Source: Adineta steineri (lineage: Eukaryota; Rotifera; Eurotatoria; Adinetida; Adinetidae). Taken from it: DNA of 64,000 nt. Position numbers and translations under genes: made by a program. Positions 11,818 to 23,597 of this stretch are shown piece after piece (position 1 is the first letter of the stretch; every line of letters starts with the position of its first letter). Below the pieces are notes generated by a model. It did no database searches. It had not been told where the DNA came from and saw only the letters and a program-made list of their open reading frames with translations. Location of the stretch: positions 808,893-872,892 of the forward strand of contig CAJNOI010000016.1 in the NCBI GenBank assembly GCA_905250115.1, read 5' to 3'.

Positions 11818-13167
11818 AACATTATAATCAATATTAACCTAGCTCTAATAACATTTTTTCTTTTTCGAAATTCGAATCTAAATAATATATCTCATAAACT
11901 TAATTATATTTAATAAATAAAAATCGAATATTTTAAATCTGTATTTATTCTCAGGATGGGTTATATACATAATGATCGGATAGTTATGATTTATATGTGA
12001 ATCTTTCAAAAACTGATCATCTACAAGTATAGCATAAAATGTTGTGTATTATATTAAATAGAATAAAATACGAATGACATATTATTACAATCTTTCATTC
12101 CTCGAAGAAATTTTACTAAATAAAAATTTACACAATTTAAAGTGAATTAATAAGAGTTAATTGAAAGATGGATTTTTTGTATTAAATATGTTAGTTTATA
12201 ATTAAGAACAATAGAACTTTATATTCATGTTTATCGAAGACATGAAATAAATAATATTATTAAAATATACCTCTATTGTGCAGTAGACTTACTGAATGAA
12301 ACAAAATTGCAATATTTACTAGTAAAATATTTTAATTCAAATGTCGATTGATGCTCCACTGATAATCACTGTTTTATTATATTAATATACCATATAAACA
12401 GATATTTATCATACAAAAAACAAACATTTGAATTGATTTAATTACTGCCGAAAAATTTATTGTACGATAATACTTATAGAAATTAAATTTAATTTTGATC
12501 AATTGAGAATTATATTTTGATGGTTACTAAACAAAACATTTCACATATATAAAATATTACAAATAATTCAAATTTTGTTAAAAAAGTGAAGCATATTTTG
12601 TGTAACATTCAGACTATATTATATAGACATCGTTCATCTATAAGACTAAATATAAAATGAAATTTCTTTCTCGTTAGTGGTATGGGAAAAAGAAAGTATT
12701 GTTCTCTATGCAGAGATATAATCAATTCAATTTTGTAAAAAATTAGGATCTCTGATAAGAATTAGTTTCTCAACAAACATAGTTTCTATTCTTTACACAT
12801 ATTTGTCTCTTTCAAAATAAAATATCGCAAGATTTATGCTATTCATTAGAAATCTTCTAACTGTTACATTAGCATGTATTTTATTTCAAATATCTAAATG
12901 CATCATTTAATTAATCAACAAAATTGCGAGTAAGATAGTTTCAATAGAAACTTTGTATTTTAACTGCAGAATTTACTTGATGAAATTTACAACATTGTCT
13001 CCATGACCGAACATGCTAAACGAAAAATAGTCAAAGTCTCATTGTTTTTTATGAATGAAATACTTTTTGAAGTAGAACTACAATAGTTTGTAAACTTTCT
13101 CTTCGTTTATTTTCTAACTGAAATAATGAAATTCTATGAAAAAACAAAATGTTTTATTTTTAAAAAT
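11818..13167. other. Intergenic region downstream of the kelch gene
   Basis: AATAAA words lie about 90 bp after the stop (near 11912), which suit a poly(A) signal. The rest is AT-rich with no recognised feature. Confidence 0.4.
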
Positions 13168-13860
13168 ATGTTTGTTTTATAAATAGTTTTGTATTGTCAT
13201 AAACAATATTATTATTAATATTAAGTCCATTACATATATAAACAGCATTTTCTTTGGTAAATGGTCCACATGAATGTAGTTTTGATTGAATACAATCGAT
13301 TATTTTATATCTAAAAGAGAATAGACATGTATATATACATAGATTTTATTTTTATTTTACCGTTGAACAAATCGATCATATGATTTTCGATAACACAAAC
13401 CTCTTTTCTGTCTTAATTATGTATTTATTAATGAAACATTTAGAGCTTTACTCGCTTGACGAACGCGTAGATTTTCTAATAAACCTAAATAAGCAATTTT
13501 TTGTTCTGCACTAGAGTTATGATAATTTCAAAAGGGGAACTAATGCACTAGTTCAAGTTCGCCTGAAAACATCTCGTCAGGAGCTCAAAAGAGTTGTTGT
13601 CAGAACTATTGAAGAGTTTATATGAATTGAAGTTGATCGCCAGTTCACATGGGTTGAAGTGGAGCTGATCATCAGCTCGCATGGATTGAAACTGGAACTG
13701 GATACCAGCTCCTCACAATTCACGAGCTTAAACTGTCACATCCCTATTTTGTATACGCTGTTGTTCATCTTTAGTTGTTTCAAGATGATGAGAATGACGA
13801 TGTTCAATTTGTTTAAGTGATGTTTCAAAATATAAAAAATTAAAAAATGAAACAATAATT
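13168..13860 (-). pseudogene. Unrecognised minus-strand gene remnant, interrupted by a minisatellite
   Basis: Three coding-like minus-strand segments are visible. About 13860-13755 includes FETSLKQIEHRHSHHLETTK. About 13537-13425 includes EQKIAYLGLLENLRVRQASK. About 13318-13168 includes KIIDCIQSKLHSCGPFTKEN and ends in TAA. An intron-like gap separates the last two. Between the first two sits ~200 bp of unrelated sequence containing a 33-bp minisatellite. The codon pattern is convincing but I recognise no family. A MYND-like fragment lies upstream on the same strand and may have belonged to the same gene. Confidence 0.4.
13627..13722. repeat. Minisatellite, about 3 copies of a ~33-bp unit
   Basis: Three diverged units start with ATTGAAGTTGAT, GTTGAAGTGGAG and ATTGAAACTGGA. 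Each contains an internal near-palindrome of the GAGCTGATCATCAGCTC type. The array is part of sequence that splits a gene remnant. Confidence 0.55.
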
Positions 13861-14121
13861 TATTTATTATTCAACATAGTGTTAGCGGGGGAATTGATCT
13901 AATTAATCGACACTAAAACGTCTGTTTTATTTTCCAAAACGCTCCGACATATATACTGAACAAATCCGGAAAAATGCAACAACTCATAAAGAAAAAACAC
14001 CCGAGCACAATCAGAAGAGAACGTTCGGAAAATAAAGGCAGATGAACAAACGAAATGAAAAATTCTATATATGTATGACATCTGCACGCCCAAAAGGAAA
14101 GGAAAAACCCTATTTATATAC

Positions 14122-14222
14122 AAGGGGGGAAAAGCGAGACTTCAAGAGTGCGTACTTCATCGGTACTTCGCTTTTACTTCAAAAACATGTTAAAGAAAAT
14201 GAGGTGTCGCTTTTCCCCCTTC
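14122..14222. repeat. Inverted repeat, ~22-bp arms
   Basis: AAGGGGGGAAAAGCGAGACTT (from 14122) is matched by the reverse complement of GTGTCGCTTTTCCCCCTT (ending 14222), with two or three mismatches and a ~57-bp loop. It could be a hairpin or the two ends of a tiny element. No target duplication was identified. Confidence 0.5.
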
Positions 14223-14272
14223 TTATTAGCACAAAACTGATAAAGTTCAGTTGTTTCAGAATTCATGGATGG

Positions 14273-14371
14273 ACATAAAATTCGATGATAACTGTTCCAT
14301 GCTTTATCACGACATGATTCTGAACAATATTATTCAAACGAACAATACGGATATGACATAGGTGTAATAAT
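14273..14371 (-). pseudogene. MYND zinc-finger fragment (SMYD-like), broken
   Basis: On the minus strand the sequence reads PYCSFE, a stop, then YCSESCRDKAWNSYHRILC. That is the second half of a MYND zinc finger (C-x3-C then W-x3-H-x3-C), as in SET/MYND (SMYD) proteins. One in-frame TAA sits where a Gln/Lys codon would be expected. The frame decays into noise within ~100 bp downstream. It is too short to assign beyond MYND. Confidence 0.5.
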
Positions 14372-14379
14372 TAGCCAAT

Positions 14380-15520
14380 ATTCTTATATTTGTCGTTGCA
14401 GTTTCTCTAGCATACGTGATCATGTTGCTTCAAAATAAACTACTCGAGTAAGTAACGATGTTGTACATGTTGTGCATGGTGATGGAACTACCAAACAAAA
14501 TGGTATTCATCATAATGAAAATTAAAATCAATAAATATTGCAAAAGAATGTGAAGCTTTGCATTAGATTAAGATCAATATGGTCAAAATATAATTAGAAA
14601 ACAAAAATAATTTTTTCCTATCTAAAAGAAACTTGCGTGATTTTCTTTTTTTCCCGAATAAAAGATAAAAAATTCTATATAATGTATTAACTTTTTTTTG
14701 AAAAGATGATTAATTCTATTTTATTTTTATATATTAATAACATCAATCAGAATAATTGAATAGACGCATATGAAACTTCTCATTAAAAAATGTATTTTTT
14801 AACATTTATTATTCATATTAAAAGTATACACAATCCAGTATGTTGTAGATATATCGTTAAAATCAATATTTACTCTAGTGAAATATATCTTACCAGAGTC
14901 TGTTGTTAATATTTAGTAGTTTCAGTCGGCAGCAACAGTTTATGCAATAGAACAGCTTAAAAAACGATTTTTGAAATACATTCACTAGTTTGAAAAAGTA
15001 TAAAAGGTTAGCTAGAAACCCAAACTCTGACAACTTTTGGGCAAAGTCTTCTAGTATTTTAAGAAAGCTTTATTTGCTTACGAAATATTAATATGTCAAA
15101 AATCATGATTTTTTATACATTTTGTTTTTTGAAATTTTCGATCACAAAAAATTGATGGAAGGCATTACAATTTGATATCAGTGTATAGAGCGGGCGATGC
15201 TTGACAAAAATCTATGTTTTATTTATTCACTATGTATTCTATAAAAAAATTAAGTCGTTATAATATATGAACTAGACACTTTTTTCATACTGTTTTTCGA
15301 GTTTTTGTTTCTGTTATGCAATTTTTTTTGACAGCCTAAAATAATCTTTATATAGTCTTACAGAGCATTCAAAGGCGCATCTTTGAGTGAAATAATATTT
15401 GTTCCAAAGTACTAGCAAATTCTCAAGATGTCTGAAAATATTATTTACTACAGACCATAATTTTTAACATTTTCACAAAATACACTTCTTACTTCTTTAT
15501 GAAAAGATCATTACTTTAGA
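14380..15520. other. AT-rich intergenic stretch
   Basis: No coding or RNA feature could be supported in this AT-rich stretch. Confidence 0.35.
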
Positions 15521-15524
15521 TAAA

Positions 15525-15585
15525 GAGCGTCGGTGAGTATAGATGTTGAATAAAAACAGTATTGATATCTACACCCACACTCTCG
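15525..15585. repeat. Dispersed TGTGGG-like hairpin, copy C
   Basis: The left arm GAGCGTCGGTGAGTATAGAT pairs imperfectly with the right arm ATATCTACACCCACACTCTC. The right arm closely matches that of copy F at 26046. Confidence 0.55.
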
Positions 15586-15880
15586 AACAATAAACTAGAA
15601 AAATACGGCAATGAGCTGATTTCGAACAGAAGTGAATAAAAGTTTGACATAAAAGCAATTAGCATTAAGGCAATATAGAGAACACTATATAAATCCATAC
15701 TCTAAAGTGCTTGTAGCTATTTTCATGCTTATATTTTGATTCTGATGCTCCAACAATGTTGAGACAAAGCTGACTCTTCATCTTTGTTTGTGTTGTTTTT
15801 TCTGTTTTCATCACCTCAGTCACAATAAGCAAATGGTAGGAAATCGGCTTGATTTTTATAACATCTATTTACTGATTAAA

Positions 15881-15988
15881 TATGAAATGATGACACAAGA
15901 AGCACTACTGATTAGATATAAAACAATGAGACAAAAAGCGATATGGATTCAATATGAAGTGATGAGACAAGAAGCAATACAACATAGA
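15881..15988. repeat. 36-bp minisatellite, 3 copies
   Basis: Units start at 15881, 15917 and 15953. They lie in an open plus-strand frame encoding YEMMTQEALLIR, YKTMRQKAIWIQ and YEVMRQEAIQHR. The enclosing 70-codon ORF (15788-16000) is otherwise unsupported. Confidence 0.6.
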
Positions 15989-16017
15989 TTCTGTTTTTAA
16001 AAGTCATAATTTAGTGT

Positions 16018-19000
16018 TCATTCAATATCGATAGTTGGCTGAGAAGGAACTACTCGTGTTGATGTTAAACGAGGAACGATTTGCATCCATCCCACAATTT
16101 TTCGATACATAAGCCACCCATACCAGACAATAAAACCGAGAACCACTGTCAACCCACCATACAACCCAAGCACAGTGGTGATTATGTAGAGTATTGTGTT
16201 GTGATCAATATATTTGTATGAACATGAATCCGGAGCACACGAATCGAAGTAGCTTGAATAATTACTTTTAATTCCCCAATCTTCCACGAATAAACTATCA
16301 ACGAGGCTACCTATGAGAGTATTTGAAGAATAATTACTGGGTGTTGAGGCATTGAGCGGTTTAGCAATCCAAATAGTGGTAGGGCGCGTCGATGCAATGC
16401 TTGTCAAGTTTAAAATGCAGTTTGAATCAAAGAAACATTCTAGAGTAGACAGACGAGTACCATCAACTGGAAAACAACCAGCCACCACGCCAGGTAATAC
16501 AGTTGTGTTATAGTTCTTATCAATATACAATGGTCGTGAGAAGCTGTTTAATGATGTAATACATGAATAATTATTCCCAAATGAACTACGTGGCACAGTA
16601 GCAAGGACGTAATTATCCGCTGCAGTTGTGAGAGCGAATTGCCAATTTGTTTCAGGTACAACCAGCAGCTGATTTGCACGAAATGTTTCATAAATGAACG
16701 ATTGAGTACGACGAAATTTGTCTAGCGTTTGAGCAGTAAATACGGATGTAAGTGAATCAATCTGAGCTTGAAATGAACTGAATGACATTGCCTCTAGAGT
16801 GACTAATTTATTGGCAAGAAATTCACTTGTGTCCTTGTCGATAGATTGCTGTGCTAATGAACATAATGATGCAAGAATACGAAACTGAATGCTAAGAAGT
16901 TGAAGATCCTGAAAAGTGTTCACACCACCCAGTCCCCAAAGATAACCCCACCATTGTTCCGCAACAAAATCGCTAGAACATATCTGATGGAAATGAGGTG
17001 AAATCGAGAGAAATACATCTTGCTGAATAGAGGCTTGCGAACAAACACATGATAGACTTGACTTATGTTGGTCTTGTAGGTACGAAAATGTTGTTTGAGA
17101 TGGTGAGAGAACTGTGATAGTGCGTGTTTGTTTACTAAAACTTGTATAGAAAATGATGATACCAAAAGCTAGAGACAACAAAATGATGTAGAGTCGACTT
17201 GGTTTTTTCGTGTCAATATCATGGCCCGCTGGCAGTTTATCTTTGAAAACATCTATGTTCAGCAACGTATTCCGTGCATGGGTTAATAGTAAACACGGCT
17301 GAGTATTGCGCTCGGTGATTTCTGGATCTAGAATGATGAAAGAAATCGATTATTCACATAAACAACATTACTTTCCAGACTACGATGACTTTGTCTATTA
17401 GAGAAGGCAATACTCGCGCTAATTCTTTTTCTGACTGTGTGATCATCTGAGACTCTTGTTACATGCGAATGTGAAAGCTTAGACTAGATGATTTATATGT
17501 TGTACTGCTTTCTTGCACAACTGAAACGCTAGTTATATATCGCATTGTTTCTAAGAACCGCAATTATGAAGTGATTGCATCAAAATTGTAGAAGTGTTGT
17601 CAAACTAAACAGCTTTTTTCTAAGTTGATAATTGGATAAAATTTTTGTTAATGCTTTCAAGGAAAATGAAGTCAAAGGAGATTCATCGTAGCCATACAAA
17701 ATCATAAATATTCTAGATGCGCAAATATCTTATATTTACTAAGGGCTGTCATAGTCGGCTAAGACTGGGAGATCGTCGATTTTCCTATGACTTAAAAAGG
17801 CGATTACATCGTCATTATTCATTCGTCTATTTGTTCCACATACACACTTCTGGTAAACATGAATAGAGTATGTTGTATTCAACCTCTCATGTTTATAGCC
17901 ACTCTCAAATTCAGAATTGTTGCAAGAACAAAAACGTTTAAAAAAGAACTGTGTGAACATGCACTAGTATTTAGGAAGGATTCCATAGCTTGGAACACGC
18001 ATAAACCTTTTCTGGTCATCTAGTAGTACTGAATTAAATCACAAATGTTACCCATAGATTACATCGAAACTCAAAACAACTGGTCCTGATTAATAAACTA
18101 GATAGTAGAAAAAGTCTGACCCATATTTTCTTATTTGGGAAGCATCGCAACTCCCATGACTTCTCAGATTATGACAGCTCTGTATTTCATAACATCCATT
18201 ATTTCGCAACGGAAGATCTTCTGCCGTAATATCGGAAAAATACTTATGTCTTTTCGACAATTGCAGAGATAGTTCGTTTCCAGAAAAACAGATTTATATT
18301 CGCTATACTCGTATAGATCAAAATTATAAAGATCGGTAACAATCGAAGTTGGCAACCACGATAATACTATAAATAATAAGATGACGATAATTGCCCTTAT
18401 TTTAAGAATACGAGTCTAGAAAAAAGCGTAAGCTTCACTTCTGATACAATGAGATACAGAGTAAAGTATACAGATAATAAGTACATGAACTCACCTAATC
18501 TATCGACGCCCTTACAACGATGAAAAATACCCACAACCAGTTTTGCACACGGTGGCAGAATCAGCTTTAATGCAACACTGAGGCCACCTAGCAAACCGAT
18601 GAGAACTGTAATGGCAGCAACAAAAGCATACGATTTTTCGTATGTGTATGTGCAACTATCTGGGTTGCAGGTTGTATAGTAGATGCTGTAGTCACTGGAT
18701 GATGTCCAATTTTCGAGAAACATATTCAATACTAGTGATTCAAATGTAGAATGGGGCAAAAACCGACTGGGTAAATCTGGGTTGAGTGCTATAGTATTGG
18801 CTCCACGTGGGTCGATCGGCGCAGTCTTACCACTGATGTCAAATAAACGCCAATCAAGCAGAAATTGAATACACGATTGGTTGAAGAGACAGTCAAGTGT
18901 TGAAATCAGTAATGAGTCTATAGACGTACAGCCCAAAAACATACTTGGAACAGTGACGTTTGGCTGTGCGTAGATATTTTGGCATGCGCTAGCACTGCAA

Positions 19001-21315
19001 TACAATCCTTGCGGTCGAGTACATTTGTTGGATATGGCGCATGAGCAGACAGATCCCGAAGGATATATGTTTCGTAGGCCCAACATAACCTGCGTACTAT
19101 CAGACCTGAACTGTAGATTAGCTGCAAGACCTATAGGGTTGTAGAACTGATTATCTCGAATTGCCGTGCTTACTTGAGAGAATAGAATTAGAAAAGAAGC
19201 TTGTGTTTCTTGTTGAAACTGTAGTGCTAGTTCGGTCGTCTCCTTTTCAAATAATACACGTGGTATCAGATACGGATTCACCAGTGTTGTTGCGCCAAAA
19301 ACAGTTGCGGCATTGATAACAGTTGTTTTAGCTGTTTCACACAATGTTTTCATTAAGTAAAATAGACTAGAACCAGGATTCGAACGAAAATCACCAACAT
19401 AATAGCTCACACCGCCCGAAGTCGAGCTGACTATGCGGAAATAGAGTAACCAACGATCATCTCGGATAAAATCACTTGAGCAGAGCTGATGAAAATAAGG
19501 CGTAACAGTCATTATCTCACCATAGGTCACAGAAAGGCCAGTGCAAGGACATACGAGTGTCGATGAATATCGAGAGTACAGTTTTTCGAAAGTATCCAAA
19601 GAAGGCTGTTGTATGGTACCACCTATCGTGGTCACACTCAACATTGAATAAGTGAAGAGAATATACGCACTCATAAATGTGAGAAAAATATAGAGACGCG
19701 TTGTTTGAATTCCCAGATTCACGGTAGAAAAGGAAGTTTTGAACATGTTAAATGTTCTGATCAGCTGACGAATTCGCCGAACGAGGCTTAGAAGGCGTTC
19801 TCCAATGCTTAGCACTAAAATGATTCAAGCAGTTATCATCTGGTGTCATTTATAAAGGATGAAGTCGATGTTAGAACACACCCTAGTTCGTTTCTCAAAC
19901 AATTCCATATCCTCAAAGTTTCTTCTTTAGAAATATAGTAAATCAAATAAATCCTCAGTATGATTTCGTGAGAATGAAATAAATCAGGAAAAGTAAAAAA
20001 ATCGCCTACCTGCAAGATCATTTTCTATTGTAGGAACTGCATCACCTCGGCATTTAACTAGTAGACGACGAAAGAATTTTACGAGGAGAGGAACGACAAT
20101 ACCGAGTACTGTTGTGAGACCTCCGATGAGGCTGAGCAGCATTGTGATTGCATAAAGAAAATTACCAGGTTGTGTATAGGTGTAAGAGCATGCTTCCGGA
20201 TAGCATGCATTGTAGTAACTGGTGAAATTACTCGAATTTTGCCATGTTTCAACAAAAAGCTGTTCGAACAAAGTATTTACGATTGTATTGACTCGAAAGC
20301 GAGATGAAGCACCCGCATTGAGTGGTATGATCGCTTGTGATATACCAATGAGATTGAGGCATGAACGATTGTAAAAACACTCAAGTGTCGACTGAAGCAT
20401 TGAATCACGAGGCAGACATCCAACCAACATACCTGGCACAATTAAGATTGGTGGTGGCGTGGGCTTATATATGCCGGCCACACCATGTGAAGGACCAATA
20501 GAGTAGTTGTAATAACCAGCTTGAAAAGTGCAGTTCGACATGAGCTTACAATCGCAATAGTTATAATTCAGATTCGAGGAGTCGCTGATAATATAATTCC
20601 CAACTGGGTAATTTCCGTGTTGAATGTAGACACCCGGCTGTAATGGATTTTGGATAATGTAATAATTGTTATTCAAAGCTGACATAATTCCACTGTTGAA
20701 AATAACTAGGGACACCAGCTGATCGATGTATTTCACATTTGCTACTGTTGTGGTTTGCATTTGTTCGACAAGTGCTACAACTTGAGCTTCGAATACTTCA
20801 CGTGATACAGCTTGACTAGTGACCATTTTTTGTGCCAGAAATTGATTTAGAGCACTATTAATAGTCGATGCCGCTGTTTGACACAACAATGTCAAGATCT
20901 GAAACTGAGACATAGCCATCAGACGAAAGTCTAATGGATAAAATCGAGACATATTTGTTTTGAACAGCGTTGAAATGAATTGTTGAGAGGTAAATTGACT
21001 TGAACACACTTGATGATAGCGTGGATCAAATAACATAAACTGATCATAGCGAATATTGGTTTGTGAACAAGGACAAACGAGAGTATTCGGATACTCGTCG
21101 CTCAGAGATTCAAATTGATCGGCCGAAGGTGATGTGACAGTTACGACTTGTGTTTGCATGTTCGACGTAGCAAACAAGGTGATAATGGTAACCGAGATAC
21201 TCAAGAGAATAATATACAATCGAGTTGCTAACAACTGATTATCGACTGTCAAAGAGTTATCGGTTTCATACAAGTTAAACTTGCCGAGCCACACATCAAA
21301 ACGCTTCCAAACCAT
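16018..21315 (-). CDS. Three-module two-TM ectodomain protein (tandem exon triplication)
   Basis: Proposed exons: 21315-20010, 19814-18495, 17327-16018 (stop TGA 16020-16018). They join in frame to 1,311 aa; both introns are phase 1. Each exon encodes one module of ~435-440 residues. A module has a TM helix after a basic stretch ([ST]RLYI-LL/F), a CPC or CVC pair, then F-x6-HQ[IV]CSS-F, a central LEC-[FL]-[FN]-[RQS]-[SC] motif, C-P-[DE]-[SA]-CSY-Y, and a second TM helix with GLxGGL. Only the first module has an ATG (21315). The frames of the other two would have to start at GTG (19815) or TTG (17265). Instead each is preceded by a splice acceptor (TTTTAG, TTCTAG), and modules 1 and 2 end in donors (GTAGGC, GTGAGT). 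No AATAAA occurs on this strand within either intron. The two-TM, Cys-rich layout loosely recalls DEG/ENaC channels, but I do not claim homology. Function is unknown. The alternative is three tandem paralogues, each with an unseen 5' exon. Confidence 0.6.
17328..18494 (-). other. 1.17-kb intron between modules 2 and 3, with two small ORFs
   Basis: The interval is bounded by a GTGAGT donor and a TTCTAG acceptor. It contains a Cys-bearing minus-strand ORF of 73 codons (17960-17739, including NTTYSIHVYQKCVCGTNRR) and a 63-codon ORF (18355-18164). Either might be an alternative terminal exon or intron noise. I cannot assign a family. Confidence 0.35.
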
Positions 21316-21744
21316 TATTACAAAACTTAATACTGCAATTATTTTTCAAGAACTCATTCTCGTCAAATACGGCCGTACGTCAGGCCTGCTTCCTTTTGTT
21401 GCAAGAGAAATACTAAAAGATAAAAAAAAAGTTGAATCGTATCTTCCAGCTGTCTTTGGAAGTGAGCTGAGCGTTTTTGTTGTGTTGTTTAAATGAGTTC
21501 CACAAAGTCAGTGAATATTAAAATATCATAGTTCAGTTATAAAAAGTCCGTGAATAGTGCATTGTATATATAACTTTTGAAAAGTTAGGGAATATTATAG
21601 TAATCTAATTGAAAAAAGATATAGATGTGATTTGTTAAAAAATATATAATAAATCAGCAATTTGTTTTAGTGGTGGTCTACTGATTTCGACGTTTGTTTT
21701 ACTCATGAATACAATTTGAGATGATGTGAATGACTTTTGGCATG
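21316..21744. other. Upstream region of the three-module gene
   Basis: AT-rich sequence of ~430 bp. A 71-codon plus-strand ORF (21281-21496) overlaps the first exon in antisense and is not supported. Confidence 0.35.
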
Positions 21745-22660
21745 AATTTATCGTTGATTACCATTGGCAAGGCAAAAAATGTTGTTTTTATGTCCATGTT
21801 CTAGCAAAGCAGATGCATTGCTCTGTTCAATTTGATCATTATATTATTCACTGACTTTCAAAACTCATTCAAACAATATCATAGAAACACCTAGATCATT
21901 TTCAAAGACAGTTGTTAGATACGATTCTATTATTTTCTGATCCCTGACTATTTCTTTTTTATATATCATGCTTTTTCTTACAATAAATGGAAGCACGCCT
22001 TGCAGCTGCTCCGAAGAAAAAGGTTCGAAGTCAGTATTCTAGTATTTGTATCAACAAGATGTCATTGAAGTTCTAAAATAATTCTAATATTTATGATTCC
22101 ACCATTCAGTGAAAATTATTTTTTTTAAACTAGTAAAGATTATTGGATACATTTAATACTATTTTACCTAAAAGTCAGAAGTCTATGTCTTGTACTATGA
22201 ATAAGACATTATAACTTTCACATGCCTTTTTATAATTTTCTGTAGTTATCTTAAATATTATTCTGAAAAAAATAAAAAAGAAACACATAACAACTTATCA
22301 GTACTCCTGCATCTAATTATTACCACGATCAGCGATTAGCTTCGATTCTTCTTGATGTAATATTTTATTATTAATAATAACATCAAATACCCTATCAAAA
22401 ACATCTATAGAACACTTAGATTTGTATTGTATGTAGAGTCTTGAATAATATGCAACTTGTGCTTCACTCTCCTCATTCTGAGTGTGTCGATAGACACACT
22501 ACTTTTAAGAGAAAATGAACTTTCAGTATCAAAATGTGATTTATGGACATAATCATTGATTTTGACGAAAATATTTTGTTTTTGAATTTTATGCTGAACC
22601 TACACGTAAATAGGTCTATTCATTTATGAAACATAATGAAACTTTATCAATAAAGAACAA
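21745..22660 (+). repeat. ~0.9-kb direct repeat, copy 1
   Basis: This copy matches 26403-27284 in the same orientation, starting at AATTTATCGTTGATTA and ending near AAAGAACAA, with small indels. The core around 21890-22120 is nearly identical between copies. Both contain a 29-codon ORF (21987-22076 here) with the basic motif PKKKV. No terminal inverted repeats or LTR hallmarks were identified. Confidence 0.8.
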
Positions 22661-23265
22661 AATTTATCTTGTTGTCGTATATCATATTGATGATCACAGC
22701 TATTACGATGGTATTATTATATTAGAACCTTGAGAGTTGATCGCGTTGTTAATGATAAATCATTCGATAAGATGTGCAAATAAATTATTATAAAAAGAAT
22801 ATAAAAAGTAAAAATTATATTCCAATTAATATTAATCGTGTCAAAGAATCTATTGTATTTCACTATGCCAAATATCATAACATGGAAGTAATTCTTCCAT
22901 TGAAACTCAAAGAAGGCTATCTTCAAGTTACGATATTTTGATTGCTATTAGGAAAAAAAGTTAATAAACACAACTGAATATAGAATTATTTCAAAATCTT
23001 GATAAAATCTGTGAAACTTTTCATTTGTGATAAAACTATTTATAAATTGTTAAATTATCAGTAAAACAAATAATAACAATGATTCCTATTAGTTTCTTTT
23101 TAATACGATGCGAAGCAAAGCATTTATGTAGTCCTTTGTGAGTTTTTAAATTTAAAATTCGAGATAATCAATACGAAAAGCGAAAGAAAAAGCTAGATGC
23201 CACTTCTTTCAACATATGATAGTTTAAATTCTCAATTTTGATAGTATAAATTCCACTTTATTCTT
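22661..23265. other. AT-rich intergenic stretch
   Basis: I see no gene, RNA or structured repeat. A 69-codon minus-strand ORF (22926-22717) is AT-driven and unsupported. Confidence 0.35.
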
Positions 23266-23337
23266 GAGCGCGTAGGTGTGAGTATGTGTTTTGATATCAC
23301 CCATTAGAGATGCCCACACCCACCCATTCCATCAATT
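23266..23337. repeat. Dispersed TGTGGG-like hairpin, copy D
   Basis: GTAGGTGTGAGTATGTGTTT on the left and ATGCCCACACCCACCC on the right pair imperfectly. The whole unit, including TTTTGATATCAC, matches the reverse complement of copy E (25783-25840). Confidence 0.7.
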
Positions 23338-23573
23338 TCCGGCAAAATCTCTGAGGAAACTCACCATTTCCGAGCGGGACCCACCCGGAAAATGCCAGGA
23401 ATCCGATCAAGAAGTGAGGTAACCGTATCCGGCTGCCGGTTTTGACATGTCCCTGTCGGTTCCGGCCCAAACCAGATAAATACGGTCACCGGATCCATTC
23501 AACGGGAATACTGCTTCCATGAAATCTCCGGAATCGGCCGTTTCCGTGCCGGATTGTTCGACCTGGGTTATAT
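23338..23573. repeat. GC-rich island, probable foreign or repeat insertion
   Basis: About 235 bp stand out from the AT-rich surroundings by high G+C and many CCGG words (for example CACCCGGAAAATGCC, CCGTATCCGGCTGCCGG, GTCGGTTCCGGCCC, CTCCGGAATCGGCCG). No long ORF exists on either strand. It directly follows hairpin copy D and precedes a decayed gene. Its identity is unknown. Confidence 0.55.
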
Positions 23574-23597
23574 ATTGTTGTTTTTTGTGAAAATCAG

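Noticed and set aside
16018-19815. Bacterial-style GTG and TTG starts for modules 2 and 3 as independent genes
   Set aside because: Non-ATG starts are not credible in this eukaryotic context, and splice acceptors lie exactly where needed for in-frame joining to the previous module.
16018-21315. Assignment of the modules to DEG/ENaC channels
   Set aside because: Two TM helices and a Cys-bearing ectodomain agree, but no diagnostic DEG/ENaC motif was clear enough by eye; left unassigned.
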